NCBI GenBank assembly: GCA_964017185.1
Contig: OZ024884.1
Location: 19,500,048-19,564,047 of the forward strand
Length of the DNA: 64,000 nt
From: Rugalucina vietnamica
Lineage: Eukaryota; Mollusca; Bivalvia; Lucinida; Lucinidae
Reading direction: 5' to 3'
Made by a program: the position numbers and the translations under genes. This document shows positions 10,167 to 21,864 of the stretch, piece after piece (the first letter of the stretch is position 1; the number at the start of each line of letters is the position of its first letter). Below the pieces are notes generated by a model. The model was not told where the DNA came from. It searched no databases and saw nothing but the letters and a program-made list of their open reading frames with translations.

Positions 10167-11831
10167 AGCTCACCTGGGCCGAAGGCTCATAGGTGAGCTT
10201 ATAGTATACCCATGCTCCGGCGTCCGTCCGTCCGTCCGTCGTCGTTCACAATTTCAAAGATCTTCTACTCTGAAACCGCTGGGCCGATTGTTCTCATATT
10301 ACACATACACCATCTACAGGTAGGGGGAAAGAATAATTGTGTTTTTTGTTTTGATCGGATAATGACTCTGGTTACTATGGCAACTTATGCTTCCCATAGA
10401 CTTATAATGGAAAAAAGTGAAAATTGCCAGTTTTTGCTGTCTTGTTGGAGATATTTGAATTTTGTTTTTGCAGAAATGTGTATTGAGTAGTCCTCTACGT
10501 TTCATGTGACTTTTGTCCTAATCCTTTATTTTGATTGGTTGCAGGGGCCCCATATAGGGCAATATTTCAAAAAACATTCAAAAATCTTCTTCTCAGAAAC
10601 TGTCAAGGGGATTAAGCCTGTACTTTGTATACATGTTCCTGACAGTGGCCTCTACATAATTTGTGTTTTTTATTCCAGGCGGATAAGAACTCTGGTTGCT
10701 ATGGCAACTTAAAGTTTCCATAGACTTATAATGGGAAAAGTGGAAATTGGCTATTTTTCCGCTAAACTTGCAGACATTGGAATTTTGTTTTTGCAGAAAT
10801 GTTTATTGAGTAGTGTTTGACGTTTCTTGCGAGTTTTGTCCTAATCCTTTATTTTGATTGGTTGCTTGGGCCCCATAAAGGGCAAAATTTTGAGAAAAAC
10901 ATTCAAAAATATTCTCCTCAGAAACTGTCAAGTGGATGAATCCTGTACTTTGTATACATGTTCCTGACAGTAGCCTCTACATAATATGTGTTTTTTTTTT
11001 CCAGTCGGATAAGAACTCTGGTTGCTATGGTAACTTTAAGTTTCCATAGACTTATAATGGGAAAAGTGGAAATTAGCTTTTTTTTGAAAACTATTGCAGC
11101 CTGAGATCTGAAAAGTGGTAGATGCAAACAACTAATGGATTTCATGAAGGTATATGATTAATTTAGGTCAAGGTCATCTCTTGACCTTGGCCGGTCTGTC
11201 GTCCATACACACTTTTCAAAGATTTTTTTCTCTGAAACCACTTGGCCAATCAAAGCCAAATTTTATTATTATATGAAGCATCTATAGGAAGTGGGAACCA
11301 ATGTATATATAAATAATCCAGGTCACATGACCAAGATGACCGCCATGCCCATATATGGTAAAAACCCTTAAAACATCTTCTTCTCCAGAACCGGTGAACC
11401 GATTTCAACGAAACTTTGCATGAAGTATGGATGACTCAAGTACTACAATGTGTATATAAAACATGACCCTGTGGTGACCTTGACCTATTTTATGCAAGGT
11501 CAACATTGGTCGTCAATGCATGTGCATGGGGAAAACTTTTAAAATGTCATTTTAAGTGAAAGTCTTGCAGGAAATGGGCAGTAGGACTGAAATTTAATGA
11601 TTCTGAAAAAAATGGACCCCAGGGGCTCATCTGCTTTTAAAATGTTATTTGAAGGGGAAAATCAGCAGGAAATTGGCAAATGGACAGAATGTTGATTATT
11701 CTGAAAAAAGAAAATGGCCCAAGGGCTTCATGCCCCTGCACTGGGGTTAAATACCATAATATTCAAATATGTTTATTGGTATATGAAGCAGATCTCAGGT
11801 GAGCGTTTACAGGACCATTGGTCCTCTGGTT
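10167..11831 (+). mobile_element. Hairpin-ended element B, long copy (about 1.67 kb)
   Basis: Starts TTAGCTCACCTGGGCC with a hairpin whose return arm is GGCTCATAGGTGAGCT, and ends with the hairpin AGGACCATTGGTCCT followed by CTGGTT. The interior is made of repeated modules: TTCAAAGATCTTC...CTGAAACCGCT, GGTCACATGACCAAGATG, GAACCGGTGAACCGATTTCA and GGTTGCTATGGCAACTT. It encodes no protein. The 3' hairpin close to a CTGG end is Helitron-like, but class and target duplication are unresolved. It sits inside a D satellite junction, so it inserted after that D tandem formed. Confidence 0.75.
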
Positions 11832-12185
11832 AATTGTTATTACTGTAGCTAGTGTTGTGCCGTATGGCGGCCCTAAAAGGTCTTCCCGTACATCATCCAT
11901 TGTGCAGATCATATCCTTTTGGTCAAGTGATGATATTCCGAGAATCAGAAATTTGTGATCAGTTTAGACACATTCATCTGAACAATTTTTGTCGTTTGGC
12001 TCTACTCAGATTTCAATGTCTATGTATTGACATTCCAGTTAAAATTTGTAAAATTGCAGTAATTGTCTCTGGCTCCATGTTGCCATATTTATAGGGTAAC
12101 TTATGCGGCTTGAGTATGGCCCATTCCCTTTCTCATTAATGTTATCCCTGCTCTTAAAGGAACTCGGTTTTACTTTTTATTTATT
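11832..12185 (-). repeat. Satellite family D, right part of the split copy
   Basis: ATTACTGTAGCTAGTGTTGT, the GTATGGCGGCC...ACATCATCCATTGTGCAGAT block and GCTCTTAAAGGAACTCGGTT give a full D unit in reverse orientation, diverged from the 3.7-5.0 kb array. Confidence 0.75.
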
Positions 12186-12800
12186 ATCTACGAACAACTA
12201 ATTAAATGTTGTTAACCACTGCAGAAGCTGAGTGTGAGGTCAGGGGCCAATAAAAGTACGAGTACACAACGATCAGGAAATGGCGCAATCAGAAAGAAAT
12301 TCCCACTCCAAAAACCGAGGCGGGAAAACCAAATTAACAATCACGTACTTATACTTCAAGAAAACATAATATAAGCCGAATTGGCTGCCATTTTCCCAAT
12401 AGGTGGCCACTCAGCCATCCAAACTTAACTAAAACTATGAAAACGCACATAAGATGCTAACAGCACAAAAATTTAACACCAAGAAATAAAACTAAAAGAA
12501 CCACAACAGAAGTATCGCATTGGAACGATCAGTAGTATAAAATTACTGACGGGCTTAAATCGACCTTAACCTCACCCTCAGCTTCTGCAGTGGTTCATTA
12601 CATTAAGTTAGTTCTTCGATCCTCGTGGTGAATCTCAATTCAATGAATCATCAAGGACAAACAAATAAATCATGATAAACATCCCGATGAATAAAAAACG
12701 AGGATTCAACCGATTCAGTAAGCTGCCCGACGATGGGGATCCCTGTGCGCCGAATAACTTACTGAAACGTGAAGCAAGAGAAAAACACAAGTTGAACCCC
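12186..12800 (-). repeat. Repeat family C, long copy with inverted inner ends
   Basis: ACTGCAGAAGCTGAGTGTGAGG near 12222 is mirrored by CCTCACCCTCAGCTTCTGCA near 12570, so 12186-12620 is bounded by an inverted repeat of about 55 bp. Between them is the C core (GCGCAATCAGAAAGAAATTC, CCAATAGGTGGCCACTCAG, TATCGCATTGGAACGATCAG). The tail to about 12800 matches, inverted, the segment at 47925-48060. No protein is encoded. Confidence 0.65.
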
Positions 12801-13261
12801 GGTCGGCCAAGCAACAGACAAGAAGCTCCGGTCCCAACCAACTAAAATGAATAGCTTTAAGTCGGGGCCGTCATAGAGTCTGACGCCCGACCCACCGGTG
12901 TGCAATTAAAGAAGGCAGCATAGTTATCAATCATGAATGGGTTAAATACTAAGCATGCAGACTGTCGCATAACATTCAAGTTATAACCTTTATATTTTTT
13001 CTGAATTGAAAAGAAAAATCATTCCTTCCTATAAGTTTCTTAAATTTTAAACCAAGTCACCATAAAATTCTGGTTCCGAAAGGCCCTCACGTAAAAACAT
13101 CTGTAACCCGACATATATTTGGAAATCAATTCATAGTGTCTACGATAAAATTTAGAAAATGTTTTTCGAAGTTTATGATACTGATAGCCCTGTGGGAGAG
13201 GTTTGGCCGTTAAGCATTTATTTCGAGCGTTGAGGTCCGTAACACAATTGCAGACTCTAGC
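12801..13261. other. No feature recognised
   Basis: No open frame or shared repeat was recognised. Confidence 0.3.
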
Positions 13262-13405
13262 TATATTACTGTTCGTGCCAAGGCGATACTTCTGTTGTGG
13301 TTTTAATTGTTTTATGTTTTGGTGTTAAATATTCGTGTAACTGAGTGGTCGCCTTTTGTGAAATAGCAGCTCACTCGGCTTACGGTTTGTTCTTCTTGTT
13401 TAAGA
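13262..13405 (+). repeat. Repeat family C, partial copy
   Basis: GGCGATACTTCTGTTGTGGT, TTTTATGTTTTGGTGTTAAA and AACTGAGTGGTCGCC...TCACTCGGCTTACGG follow the C core order and stop before its right half. Confidence 0.6.
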
Positions 13406-13419
13406 AACTCTTATTTAGC

Positions 13420-13790
13420 AACTATGTCCACAGTTTCAGCAACTGTCATATAATCAGTTATAAACAAAAAATGTGAAAATTTATTATCTAAAAGCAGAAT
13501 ATTGATTTGAAATAAAAATACTCATGGGTACAATTTACTTTGCGTTGCATGGGACAAAATAGTAAATTTACACGTGCGTATTTGTAAAAATAAAATTTGC
13601 ATCTGGTCAGACCCAGGAGTAAATTTACCCAGATATAAATATACTCGGGTGTGTACTCACTCACGTTTACGTGTATTTGCGTTCGCATGCGCCATTTGCT
13701 TACCCAGAGTAAAATTTGCACACCGGAGTATATTTACACGCGTCTAATTTTGGCGCATGCGAATTGGACTTAAGACCTTAATTAGTTTAG
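13420..13790. repeat. Repeat family N, copy 1
   Basis: TTGCACACCGGAGTATATTT, ACACGCGT and GCGCATGCGAATTGGACTT recur at about 56775-56860. An 80-bp block around CAGTTTCAGCAACTGTCATA recurs inverted at 56345-56450. Internally the ACCCAGAGTAAA/TTTACCCAG pairs are palindromic. Confidence 0.55.
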
Positions 13791-13973
13791 GTAGCGAATT
13801 TCAGCATCCAAAAAGGTGCATTTTAAACATACTGAAATCAAACTTATCGGTTTTATTTAGTAAATACACGCCTGTATACTTTCGTAAATACAGTTATTGA
13901 TTTTAACGGTACAGTATAGTGTCAAAATCTGTCACCTTAACTAAAGTGGGTCTTTACTTTAAGGAAGCGTTGT

Positions 13974-13999
13974 AAAAAAAAAAAAAAAAAAAAAAAAAA
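13974..13999. repeat. Poly(A) run
   Basis: 26 consecutive A. No retroelement 3' end was recognised upstream. Confidence 0.95.
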
Positions 14000-14224
14000 C
14001 ATTGCAATTCTGGGCTCTGGTTAACAATTGAATTTTTCCCACCTCGTTTTTTTTGGGAGTGAAAATATCTCTGATTGCAACATTCCCTTATCATTGCCTA
14101 CTTTAACCTATTTAAATTCCACGCTGACAATGACTCAAGTTCAGATTGCATATACACGTATACTCTACATTTGTATTATGTATTGCAACTGTAATAGTGT
14201 GTTTGTTTGATTTTTCTTATAAGA

Positions 14225-14420
14225 TAAGACTAGAAAAAACAGTAAAATTAGATGACTAGCTCTTTCCCACCAAGGTAGCAACAGTATCTGGCTAGCTTAA
14301 AAAAAGCAAAGTCGGCGCGAACAGTAGAGATGCAGGCAGCATATACAGATAGCGTAAAGACGGATAACAGCAAAACCGTTTGTCCAGAAATCGCAAAACT
14401 TGTCAGATTAACATTTTATC
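14225..14420 (+). repeat. Repeat family P, short degenerate copy
   Basis: AGATGACTAGCTCTTTCCCA then CCAAGGTAGCAACAG and GTAGAGATGCAGGCAGCA parallel the blocks at 23405-23470 and 23745-24020. Confidence 0.4.
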
Positions 14421-14738
14421 GTAAGTCTGCGTCGATGGACTACGAGGCCGTTACACCGACTCTCTGGAAAACCGAAGCCATAGAAAGCTAATATGCAAAC
14501 CCTGGTGTGCTATTTGATATATATAGAAATAACTGATATCGTATGCAAACTTGTGCACAAGCGATTTTGACATATATACAAAAGGATAGACATTGAATAT
14601 ATAAAGCTTATGAAGAATACATGATACAAAACCACTTAAATTTCCCTAGCACATCATTTTCGCAAAAGGGTAATCTCAATGTCGCAAAAAGACAACAAAA
14701 ACATACCAAACATTTTCCGCAACTGATTGACTTTTATT
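14421..14738. other. No feature recognised
   Basis: AT-rich, with no protein-like frame. Confidence 0.3.
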
Positions 14739-14964
14739 TGAGCCACGTCATGAGAAAACCGGTATTTTAGCTTTGCGAAAACAAATATGCAGATCAGCTG
14801 TGCAGTAACTGCACAGCTGATCAGTGCCTTTTACGCTATTCCAAGTACAATCCATCTTCTAGTAATTTCAAGCTTCTATGCCTCTTCTGCGACTGCACGG
14901 ACCGGTTTTTGTCAGACTTGTTCAGAAATCCCGAAGACATGTTGATTTCTCGCGTGGCGGCTCA
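14739..14964 (+). mobile_element. MITE/foldback family A, copy 4
   Basis: TGAGCCACGTCATGAGAAAA at the left and CGCGTGGCGGCTCA at the right, with a perfect inner hairpin ATCAGCTGTGCAG / CTGCACAGCTGAT. The hairpin has a different sequence from copy 1 but keeps its pairing. Confidence 0.75.
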
Positions 14965-15155
14965 GTTTTGAAAATGAACGTTTCATCATTTTTGATCATT
15001 GTTTTGGCTCTGGTTATCTCTTTAAAATCTACTAACCAGCATCCTCTAATATGCTGCATGCATGCACTGTTACCCATCTTTATGCACACGCGCACATTCA
15101 CACCAGGGGGCAGTTCTTGAAGTACTGAAATTACGTCTTTTGCAGAACCAGACAT
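14965..15155 (-). CDS. Weak open frame abutting MITE A, product unknown
   Basis: A minus-strand frame starts at ATG 15153-15155 (MSGSAKDVISVLQELPPGV...) and runs about 63 codons before entering the MITE at 14964. Composition is protein-like and an in-frame stop precedes the start. No domain or clear splice site was recognised. It could be a first exon, a coding remnant interrupted by the MITE, or chance. Confidence 0.25.
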
Positions 15156-16239
15156 TCCAAAAGACCTCGATACTTAAAATACCATATGTTCAATTGGCAC
15201 AACAACAAAAGGTCCGATTAAGCGTAAAATGAGTGAGTTTTATTTCGTTTTAATGATAAAAATGTGAAGCATTGTAACCGACCATGTACCAGTTAATTAA
15301 TTTCACGTGTTCCTAATCTTCAGAAATCTCGTTCGCTGAACTACTTAATTTGAAATACAGTTTACATTTTAAAAAAATGTAGATGGTTCAAATAAAAAAA
15401 AAATGGTAATGGATATATAACTTTACTAATGGGCTATAGCCGAAACATCACTTTGGGAAAGAAAACTCCAATTGGATATTCTCTATTCATTCTTTGTACT
15501 TTGTCTGTATATGAATTAATATGATAGTCCTATTTCATTTGTCTTTAGTGTTTTTAATCTATTTCTCTTATTTTTGTTGAAATTTCTCTGTCTCTGCAAA
15601 CAGGCTATAGCAGACTTAAATGAATAAACGGTATTCATTTGTCATTTCAGATATACAATATTGGCAATGAAAGCTGGGAACATGAAGATTAAAAGTGAAA
15701 GGAACGCACCACATGTAAAACATGGTTAGATGAACACCAGAATATATGGAAACCCTAAACAAAATATCACAAGAACTTTCCCTAGTATTGCGAATGGCAG
15801 TAATATGACACAAACATTCACGTCAAAAGCTTGAAGAAAATGCATGAAATAAAGGAGGAATCTGTCTAAACTTCGCTGAACAATGAACATGGATGAGATG
15901 CATGCACGTGTTGTCACTGAACGGTTATGTCAGCCCAGTATGACATCATAGAATATACAGAAAAGAGTCATGAGAACTTAAATTGGTGGTTATTAGAACT
16001 TAGTGGTTATACTTAACTTATCTCGTGGACAGTATGCGTTCAAGTATGTCGCTGACCTTAAAGAGTCTTAAAATCGTTGGTTGCACTTAATGCGGTATGC
16101 TAGAGGTTATTTACGGCTACGGCCAAGACAAACTGCTTTAATGGCTGCAAATGTTATTGTGATTCTTGTCAAGTTGAACACACTGAAACTGTTCGTTTTA
16201 TCTACTTATACCTCATTCTGAGTATAATGCGCAGGCAAA
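15156..16239. other. No feature recognised
   Basis: Low-complexity AT-rich DNA. Minus-strand frames of about 65 codons near 15.6-15.9 kb are hydrophobic readings without support. Confidence 0.3.
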
Positions 16240-17046
16240 AAGATTGACCATTACTTAATTTAGTACGCTACTTTTTATAAGCAGTGTTCTTTGCATTCCA
16301 AATGTATGTTTTACCAAGTTTGTCTAGTACATGTATACAGTTTCATGTCGTATTTTTGAAAAAATAGAATAAAAGTTTTGATCGGTAAACCATTTGAGTT
16401 TTCAGATCTCTACCTGAAAAATACTCCACTCTAAACAGCACGTATGCACTACTTTCAAATGGCCATTTAGCTGAAATTAAGATTAATTTTTGCTCAACAT
16501 ATGTACCATTTAACGTATACAATTTCACCTGATGCAAAGCTCTGAGTATATTTTAATGTGATGCATTTCAAATGAAGCGGAAATAACATTAGAAACAAAA
16601 TTACTTAGCGGCTTTTTGAAGTAAAGGATGGCTCGGAGTAGAATATGCGTGGGTCCAGGCTGGAAAGAGCTGCCATCATACTGAAATCTTGATTCATAAT
16701 ATATCCAGAGAGCATTACGAAAACTTGCCAAAGCAATATACAGATATGTTTATTATTATTTTTTAAAAATGAAAATTCCATTGGAAAATTTTTGTTAATT
16801 TTAATATGTTTGCTCAAGACATTGATTGTAGGTACATGTTAGAACCGCATCGCCGAGGCGGTTCAAACCAGTGCCCACAATCTTCGTTTTGGAGCTAAAA
16901 TAATGAAATAAGGTATACCCCTCCATGCCCCAGTTTTACTTTATAAAAGCTTTTCTGTTTTATCGACGTGCACTTTCTGTCGCAATGATGTAGCTTTGAT
17001 GAGTTTTACTTACTTTCATTACGTGTATGCATTGAAAATCGAATAA
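16240..17046 (+). repeat. Segmental duplication, copy 1 (contains palindromic element F)
   Basis: From about 16240 to GAAAATCGAATA at 17046 the sequence repeats at 17765-18562: CTAAACAGCACGTATGC, AAATGGCCATTTAGCTGAAA, GATGGCTCGGAGTAGAATAT and TTGATGAGTTTTACTTACTT in the same order. Inside is the F core GTTAGAACCGCATCGCCGAG with its mirrored arm (about 16826-16888). The copies differ by scattered substitutions and by a microsatellite expansion in copy 2. Confidence 0.8.
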
Positions 17047-17275
17047 AATATTTTTGTGCTGTTGGCGCCTTATGTGTGTTTTCATATTTTTAGTTAAGTT
17101 AAGGTAACTGAGTGGCCACCTATTGGGAAAATAGCTGCTCATTCGGCTTACGAAATGTTTTCATGGTATAAGTACCTGATTGTTGGTTTGTTTTTTTTCC
17201 CGCCTCGGTTTTTGGAGTGGGAATCTTTTTCTGATTGCGCCTTTTCCTGATCTTTGCCTACTTGTACCTTGCAAA
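17047..17275 (+). repeat. Repeat family C, copy beside the duplication
   Basis: GGTAACTGAGTGGCCACCTA, TCATTCGGCTTACGAAATG and CGCCTCGGTTTTTGGAGTGG give the C core. It abuts the end of duplication copy 1 and is absent after copy 2, so it marks a boundary or a later insertion. Confidence 0.65.
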
Positions 17276-17764
17276 TAGCAGAAATAGGTCCCCATATATA
17301 AATTCTAGCACAACTATCACATTCAAATTACACATGTTGCCATGGCAACGTTCCGAAAAGCATAGAAATACCACTTTTTGCAATTTTGGGTCTATTTTTC
17401 ACCATTCAACATCATTTTCAACTACCGGCCCACGCGACGAACAATTTCTTATTATGAAATAATTATGAAGTATCATCCAGAGATATTGTATGCTAAGTAT
17501 CATTTTGTTCGCCATGTGGGCTGGCACTTAAAAATTAAAAATGTGTTCAGAAATGGTCAAAAATAGACCAAAAAGTGCAAAACATGCTCTATCTATGGTT
17601 CTTCTGGGCCATGGCAACGCTTGTAGGATAAATGAAGTACTTGTACTTGTTTTTAATAGAGGAGACATATGACTGTTGTAAGGAATAGTTTTCTCACCTA
17701 AATTCCAAAATGTATTTTTAGCCAAATCTGAGGCCAAAATCGGGCGTTAAAGCCCTAGTCCTTT
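17276..17764. other. Spacer between the duplicated segments, no gene seen
   Basis: Contains TGTTGCCATGGCAACG and, inverted, CCATGGCAACGCTTGTAGGA, and GGCCCACGCGACGAACAATT near TTCGCCATGTGGGCTGGC, suggesting an old palindromic repeat centred near 17.5 kb. The class is unknown. Confidence 0.35.
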
Positions 17765-18228
17765 TGAAAAAGATCGACCGTTACTAGTATTCTTATTTTT
17801 CCAAATGTATACTCAACCAAGTTTGTCTTGCATACGCTTTCTTGTAGTATTTTGACAAAATTTAAAATAAAAAATCAATCGACAAACTATTTTAGTTTTC
17901 AAATCTCTACCTGAAATATACTCCACACTAAACAGCACGTATGCGCTACATTCAAATGGCCATTTAGCTGAAATTAAGATTAATATGTACCATTTAACGT
18001 ATACAATTTCACCTGATGCTAAGCTCTGAGTATTTTTTTAATGTGATGCATTTCAAATGAAGCGGAAATAACATTAGAAACAAAATTACTTAGTGGCTTT
18101 TTGAAGTAAAGGATGGCTCGGAGTAGAATATGCGTGGGTCCAGGCTGGAAAGAGCTGCCATCATACTGAAATCTTAATTCATAATATATCCAGAGAGCAT
18201 TACTTAAACTTGCCAAGCAATATACAGA

Positions 18229-18271
<43 letters not shown>

Positions 18272-18562
18272 TAAAAAAATGAAAATTCCATTGGAAAATT
18301 TTTGATAATTTTAATATGTTTGCTCAAGACAATGATTGTAGGTACACGTTAGAACCGCATCGCCGAGGCGGTTCAAACCAGTGCCCACAATCTTCGTTTT
18401 GGAGCAAAAATAATAAAATTAGGTACATGTATACCCCTCCATGCCCCAGTTTTAATATATAAAAAGCTTTTCTGTTTTATCGACGTGCACTTTCTATCGA
18501 AATGATGTAGCTTTGATGAGTTTTACTTACTTTCATTACATGTATGCATTGAAAATCGAATA
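17765..18562 (+). repeat. Segmental duplication, copy 2
   Basis: Second copy of 16240-17046, ending at the same GAAAATCGAATA. The F palindrome lies at 18343-18402. Confidence 0.8.
18230..18271. repeat. (TTA)n microsatellite inside duplication copy 2
   Basis: About 14 TTA units where copy 1 has only TTATTATTATTTTT. The expansion therefore followed the duplication. Confidence 0.95.
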
Positions 18563-19000
18563 TCAGGGAAAAGGAAACAAAACATAGGACTCCACATATT
18601 TAAATTCTAGACATTGCCTGAAGCCATTCCCCCACCAGAGAGGATGACAGGCTTCAATTTCACCGTATTTCATCGTATACCATTTATTCCGTTTTCGGTA
18701 TTGCTGTTATATGACCAAAGAAAGAATAGAAGGCAATTAAATCGATACAATTAAATGTATATTCCAAACCCAGACACAAGGCGCAAAAGACTGTACAGCG
18801 CAAACAAAAGTTACAACACGTATGAAGAGCAAGATGAATAGCTTTTAACTAATAAGGTAGTCCTTATATCAACCAAATACAAAGATGTCACCTACATGAG
18901 AAAAAGATTTTCATGACACAATGCCTGTTTATGTCCATAATTTCCAAAGATGTGGCTGAACTTGTGACAGGAGAAGACGACAATACTTTACCAGGGAATA
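18563..19000 (+). repeat. Repeat family P copy
   Basis: GAATAGAAGGCAATTAAATC, CCCAGACACAAGGCGC, ACGTATGAAGAGCAAGATGA and CCAAATACAAAGATGTCACC follow family P order, with parallels at 8.4 and 23.3 kb. Confidence 0.45.
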
Positions 19001-19085
19001 GTGTTCGTTGAAATTCGGCATTATCTCTCACAAAAGGTAGTACGATTGTTTTAATGTACACTCGTTAATGTACACTCGTTCAGGG

Positions 19086-19262
19086 ACAACCCCTGTAACA
19101 CATACATGACGAATGGACGTCCCCATCGTTACTACTTGGGTGAGTCCACTTTCATTTTAGGGACATAAGAAGTGATTGACTTTTTCATTTTGTTTTCGAG
19201 GGATGCCGCGTTCTGCTGTTCGCCTATGTCGCATAAAAAGGATGTCAGGCCTATATGAGTTA
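19086..19262 (+). repeat. Repeat family M, copy 2
   Basis: ACGAATGGACGTCCCCATCG, GAGTCCACTTTCATTTTAGG, GATGCCGCGTTCTGC and ATGTCAGGCCTATATGAGTT match 1585-1830. Part of the inner palindrome is lost. Confidence 0.6.
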
Positions 19263-19967
19263 ACGTGTTCAAATAATGTATTTAAAAAATACTTTTATAT
19301 TCCATTGAATACACAGTCTTGCAGAGAATCAGTGAGGTCATTCCTATATCTGACATCCTGAGAAAGGGACAACATTTAAAATATCTACAGAGATAGAGTG
19401 GGTAACTGTTATGCCATGGAGCGATTATTTCTGTAATCATACCTATATGTCGTTTTCGGGATACTGACACCCTTTGAACCTTTGTACAACAATGTAATCA
19501 ATTGTTATTTCTCATTTTCTTACGGGATTTCCGAATTAAGTTGTCCAAGAGTGCTAGTCGTGTTCACTTTTCCAAACGTACTATTCCAAGCTCATATGGA
19601 TCAAGTTTAATGGTGTCATTAAGGAGAAAGTCTCATTCGCCCATAACCAAACATTCCCGCTTTGCAATAGTAAGATGTACTGTGAGACAATTATGCATGA
19701 AGGTCACTTACCCTCTAATGACACATGCGCGTTATCCATTGATCAAAAAAAACTTATCACTTTTAAACATCTTCAAATAGTAATAGTCAATTAAAATAGC
19801 AGTTTAATACATTTAGTTATGTCATTTTTAACATTAAGACATTTGAAAGTTAAAGGGGTTTTCTGTAAGGAAATTAGCCTATATATAAGGCAGCAACATT
19901 ATTCATCGTGTAAATCGAGCTAATAGTAAATAATAATTGTTTCCAATTTAATTTAAAACGTTCATTT

Positions 19968-19970
<3 letters not shown>
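19263..19970. other. No feature recognised
   Basis: A 92-codon plus-strand frame (19502-19780) is basic and serine-rich, without domain or splice support. Confidence 0.3.

Positions 19971-20017
<47 letters not shown>
19971..20017. repeat. (ATA)n microsatellite
   Basis: About 16 uninterrupted ATA units. Confidence 0.97.
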
Positions 20018-20089
20018 CATATGCAATATATGTCTGTGACTGAGGGAATAACAGAGTCCATCTTTAATAACAGAAAACATATATAGAGG

Positions 20090-20370
20090 ATCTTACACGA
20101 GTGGTCATTTCATATGAAATTTATTAAACGAGCCTTTGGCGAGTTTAATAAATTTCATATGAAATGACCACGAGTGTAAGATTCGTTTTATCATATGACT
20201 TTTAAAATAGGATTTTATCGCCTTCGAAGTGGACATATTTTCAATGAAAATTTACATTGTTGTTACGGACGTCGTCAATGACGTTACGTATTCCCGCAAA
20301 AGTGTTATTACACGTGCGGTCATACGATATTTATGACATGGCGTTATCCACTGGAAAACAGCGACGTCAT
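20090..20370 (+). mobile_element. Palindromic element G with a near-perfect hairpin end
   Basis: 20090-20182 is a near-perfect inverted repeat: arms of about 43 bases (ATCTTACACGAGTGGTCATT and its mirror) around a very short centre. The rest, TTGTTACGGACGTCGTCAAT to ATGACATGGCGTTATCCACT, matches partial copies at 8150-8345 and 9116-9245. It encodes no protein. Confidence 0.7.
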
Positions 20371-20831
20371 ATGATAAATATAAATAAGATTTATAATTTT
20401 ACTGTAAAGAAAATTTAAATTGTCTGAAAATATGAGAATAATCTTGGTTTTGTGGTAAATTGTCCTTCGTTTGAATCAATGATTTTAAACAAAAATATTT
20501 TCATTTTGAGTCTTTAACAACAAAACCTTCTATAGTCAAAATCCGCGACGAGTTTTTGCAGTTAAGTAATAGGTCTCTATTACATACCAAACTATTTGAA
20601 CAAAAGATTTTAAAATTTAAGGAAAGTACCCTCTAAACTGCGCAATTTTGTTTCACTTATATTGGCAATAACTTATAAACAACTCGTACAGTTATCTTGC
20701 GAATCCCTGGTAATTAAAGATTGGTTGCCCAATTTTAGTATGCTTTACGATTCAATATCACTTTAATATTAACTTGGTGTCTGTATCAAAATCGAACAAA
20801 CCTGTTTTATGAATGAGTATTTGAGGTCATT
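20371..20831. other. No feature recognised
   Basis: AT-rich and without a protein-like frame. Confidence 0.3.
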
Positions 20832-20965
20832 CATTACGAAAACTTGCCCATGCAATATACAGAGATGTATTTCAGAAGACAGAAATGATAATTTCATCGA
20901 AAAATTTTCGATTTTTTAATATTTGCTCAAATCATACATTGTGGGTACACATTAGAACATGACCA
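20832..20965 (-). repeat. Element F, half copy
   Basis: CATTACGAAAACTTGCCCAT, AATATACAGAGATG and ATTGTGGGTACACATTAGAAC match one arm of F (41384-41640). The copy stops at the palindrome centre. Confidence 0.6.
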
Positions 20966-21004
20966 AAATAAAGTAATATTTCCTTTTTCGTATTGTGATT
21001 GTTT

Positions 21005-21118
21005 ATTATACTATCTGCGTAGCAAAAACAAAGGCGCTGATCAGATTCGCTGTTATCGCGAAGCTGGTATGCGCCTTTGCTTTTGCTACGCAAATTTTAT
21101 CTTTTCTTATGTGGCGGA
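21005..21118 (+). mobile_element. MITE/foldback family A, partial copy
   Basis: Retains the hairpin AAAGGCGCTGATCAGATTCG / GCGAAGCTGGTATGCGCCTT and a right-end remnant TTATGTGGCGG. The left end is missing. Confidence 0.6.
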
Positions 21119-21864
21119 TTTTTTCTCAGAATCGTATTAAATACTACATATTAGACGGAAATATTACTATTTGCCTACCATAGGCAATCAAAGAATGGAA
21201 GAGAAAAAATGCAATATAATTTTTTATACTCATAATGTGGTAAAACAGAAAAGATAACACAACGCTAGAAAATAAAGAAAACTGAGAAGAAGAAAAAACA
21301 AAAGCGTAACGCTGTGAAAATGGCTAAGACATTTGGAAAAAATAACAAAATTATGACGTTTGTAAAACGTCTCGAATGAACGAAATAATGAAAGTCAGAG
21401 GTCGCCATATCATTTTTAATGGCGATCTGTTGTTTCATAGCACCCAGTATAAAACAGTTGTATTTCTCTCTACTTAGAGTTAATGTATACAATATATTGA
21501 CCATTTTTATTTAACCGAAAATGGATATTTACTTCAAAATGCTCAATCAGAACTAAGCATTACGTCGTATTTGTCTAAAAGTCAACTAAAACTGAATTGA
21601 ATGAAGAAGTATGGAATCCAGGTATAAGCTTACCTTTAATATGTTCTGTTATTATTCCGTCATTAATTACTATTTTTAATGAAATCTTAAATTGGGCTTC
21701 ACTTAAAACAACAAATGAAACATCGAAATCAGCCCGATTTTCAAAAACCCATAATTATATTAGCAATACCTGTTGATTTATCTGTTAGTCGGTCGGAACC
21801 CAGTAAATGTCTCAAATGTGCGTCAAAAAAGTTATCATGAATAGCTTGTGCAATTTACCCAAAT
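21119..21864. other. No feature recognised
   Basis: AT-rich DNA with no supported frame. Confidence 0.3.
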
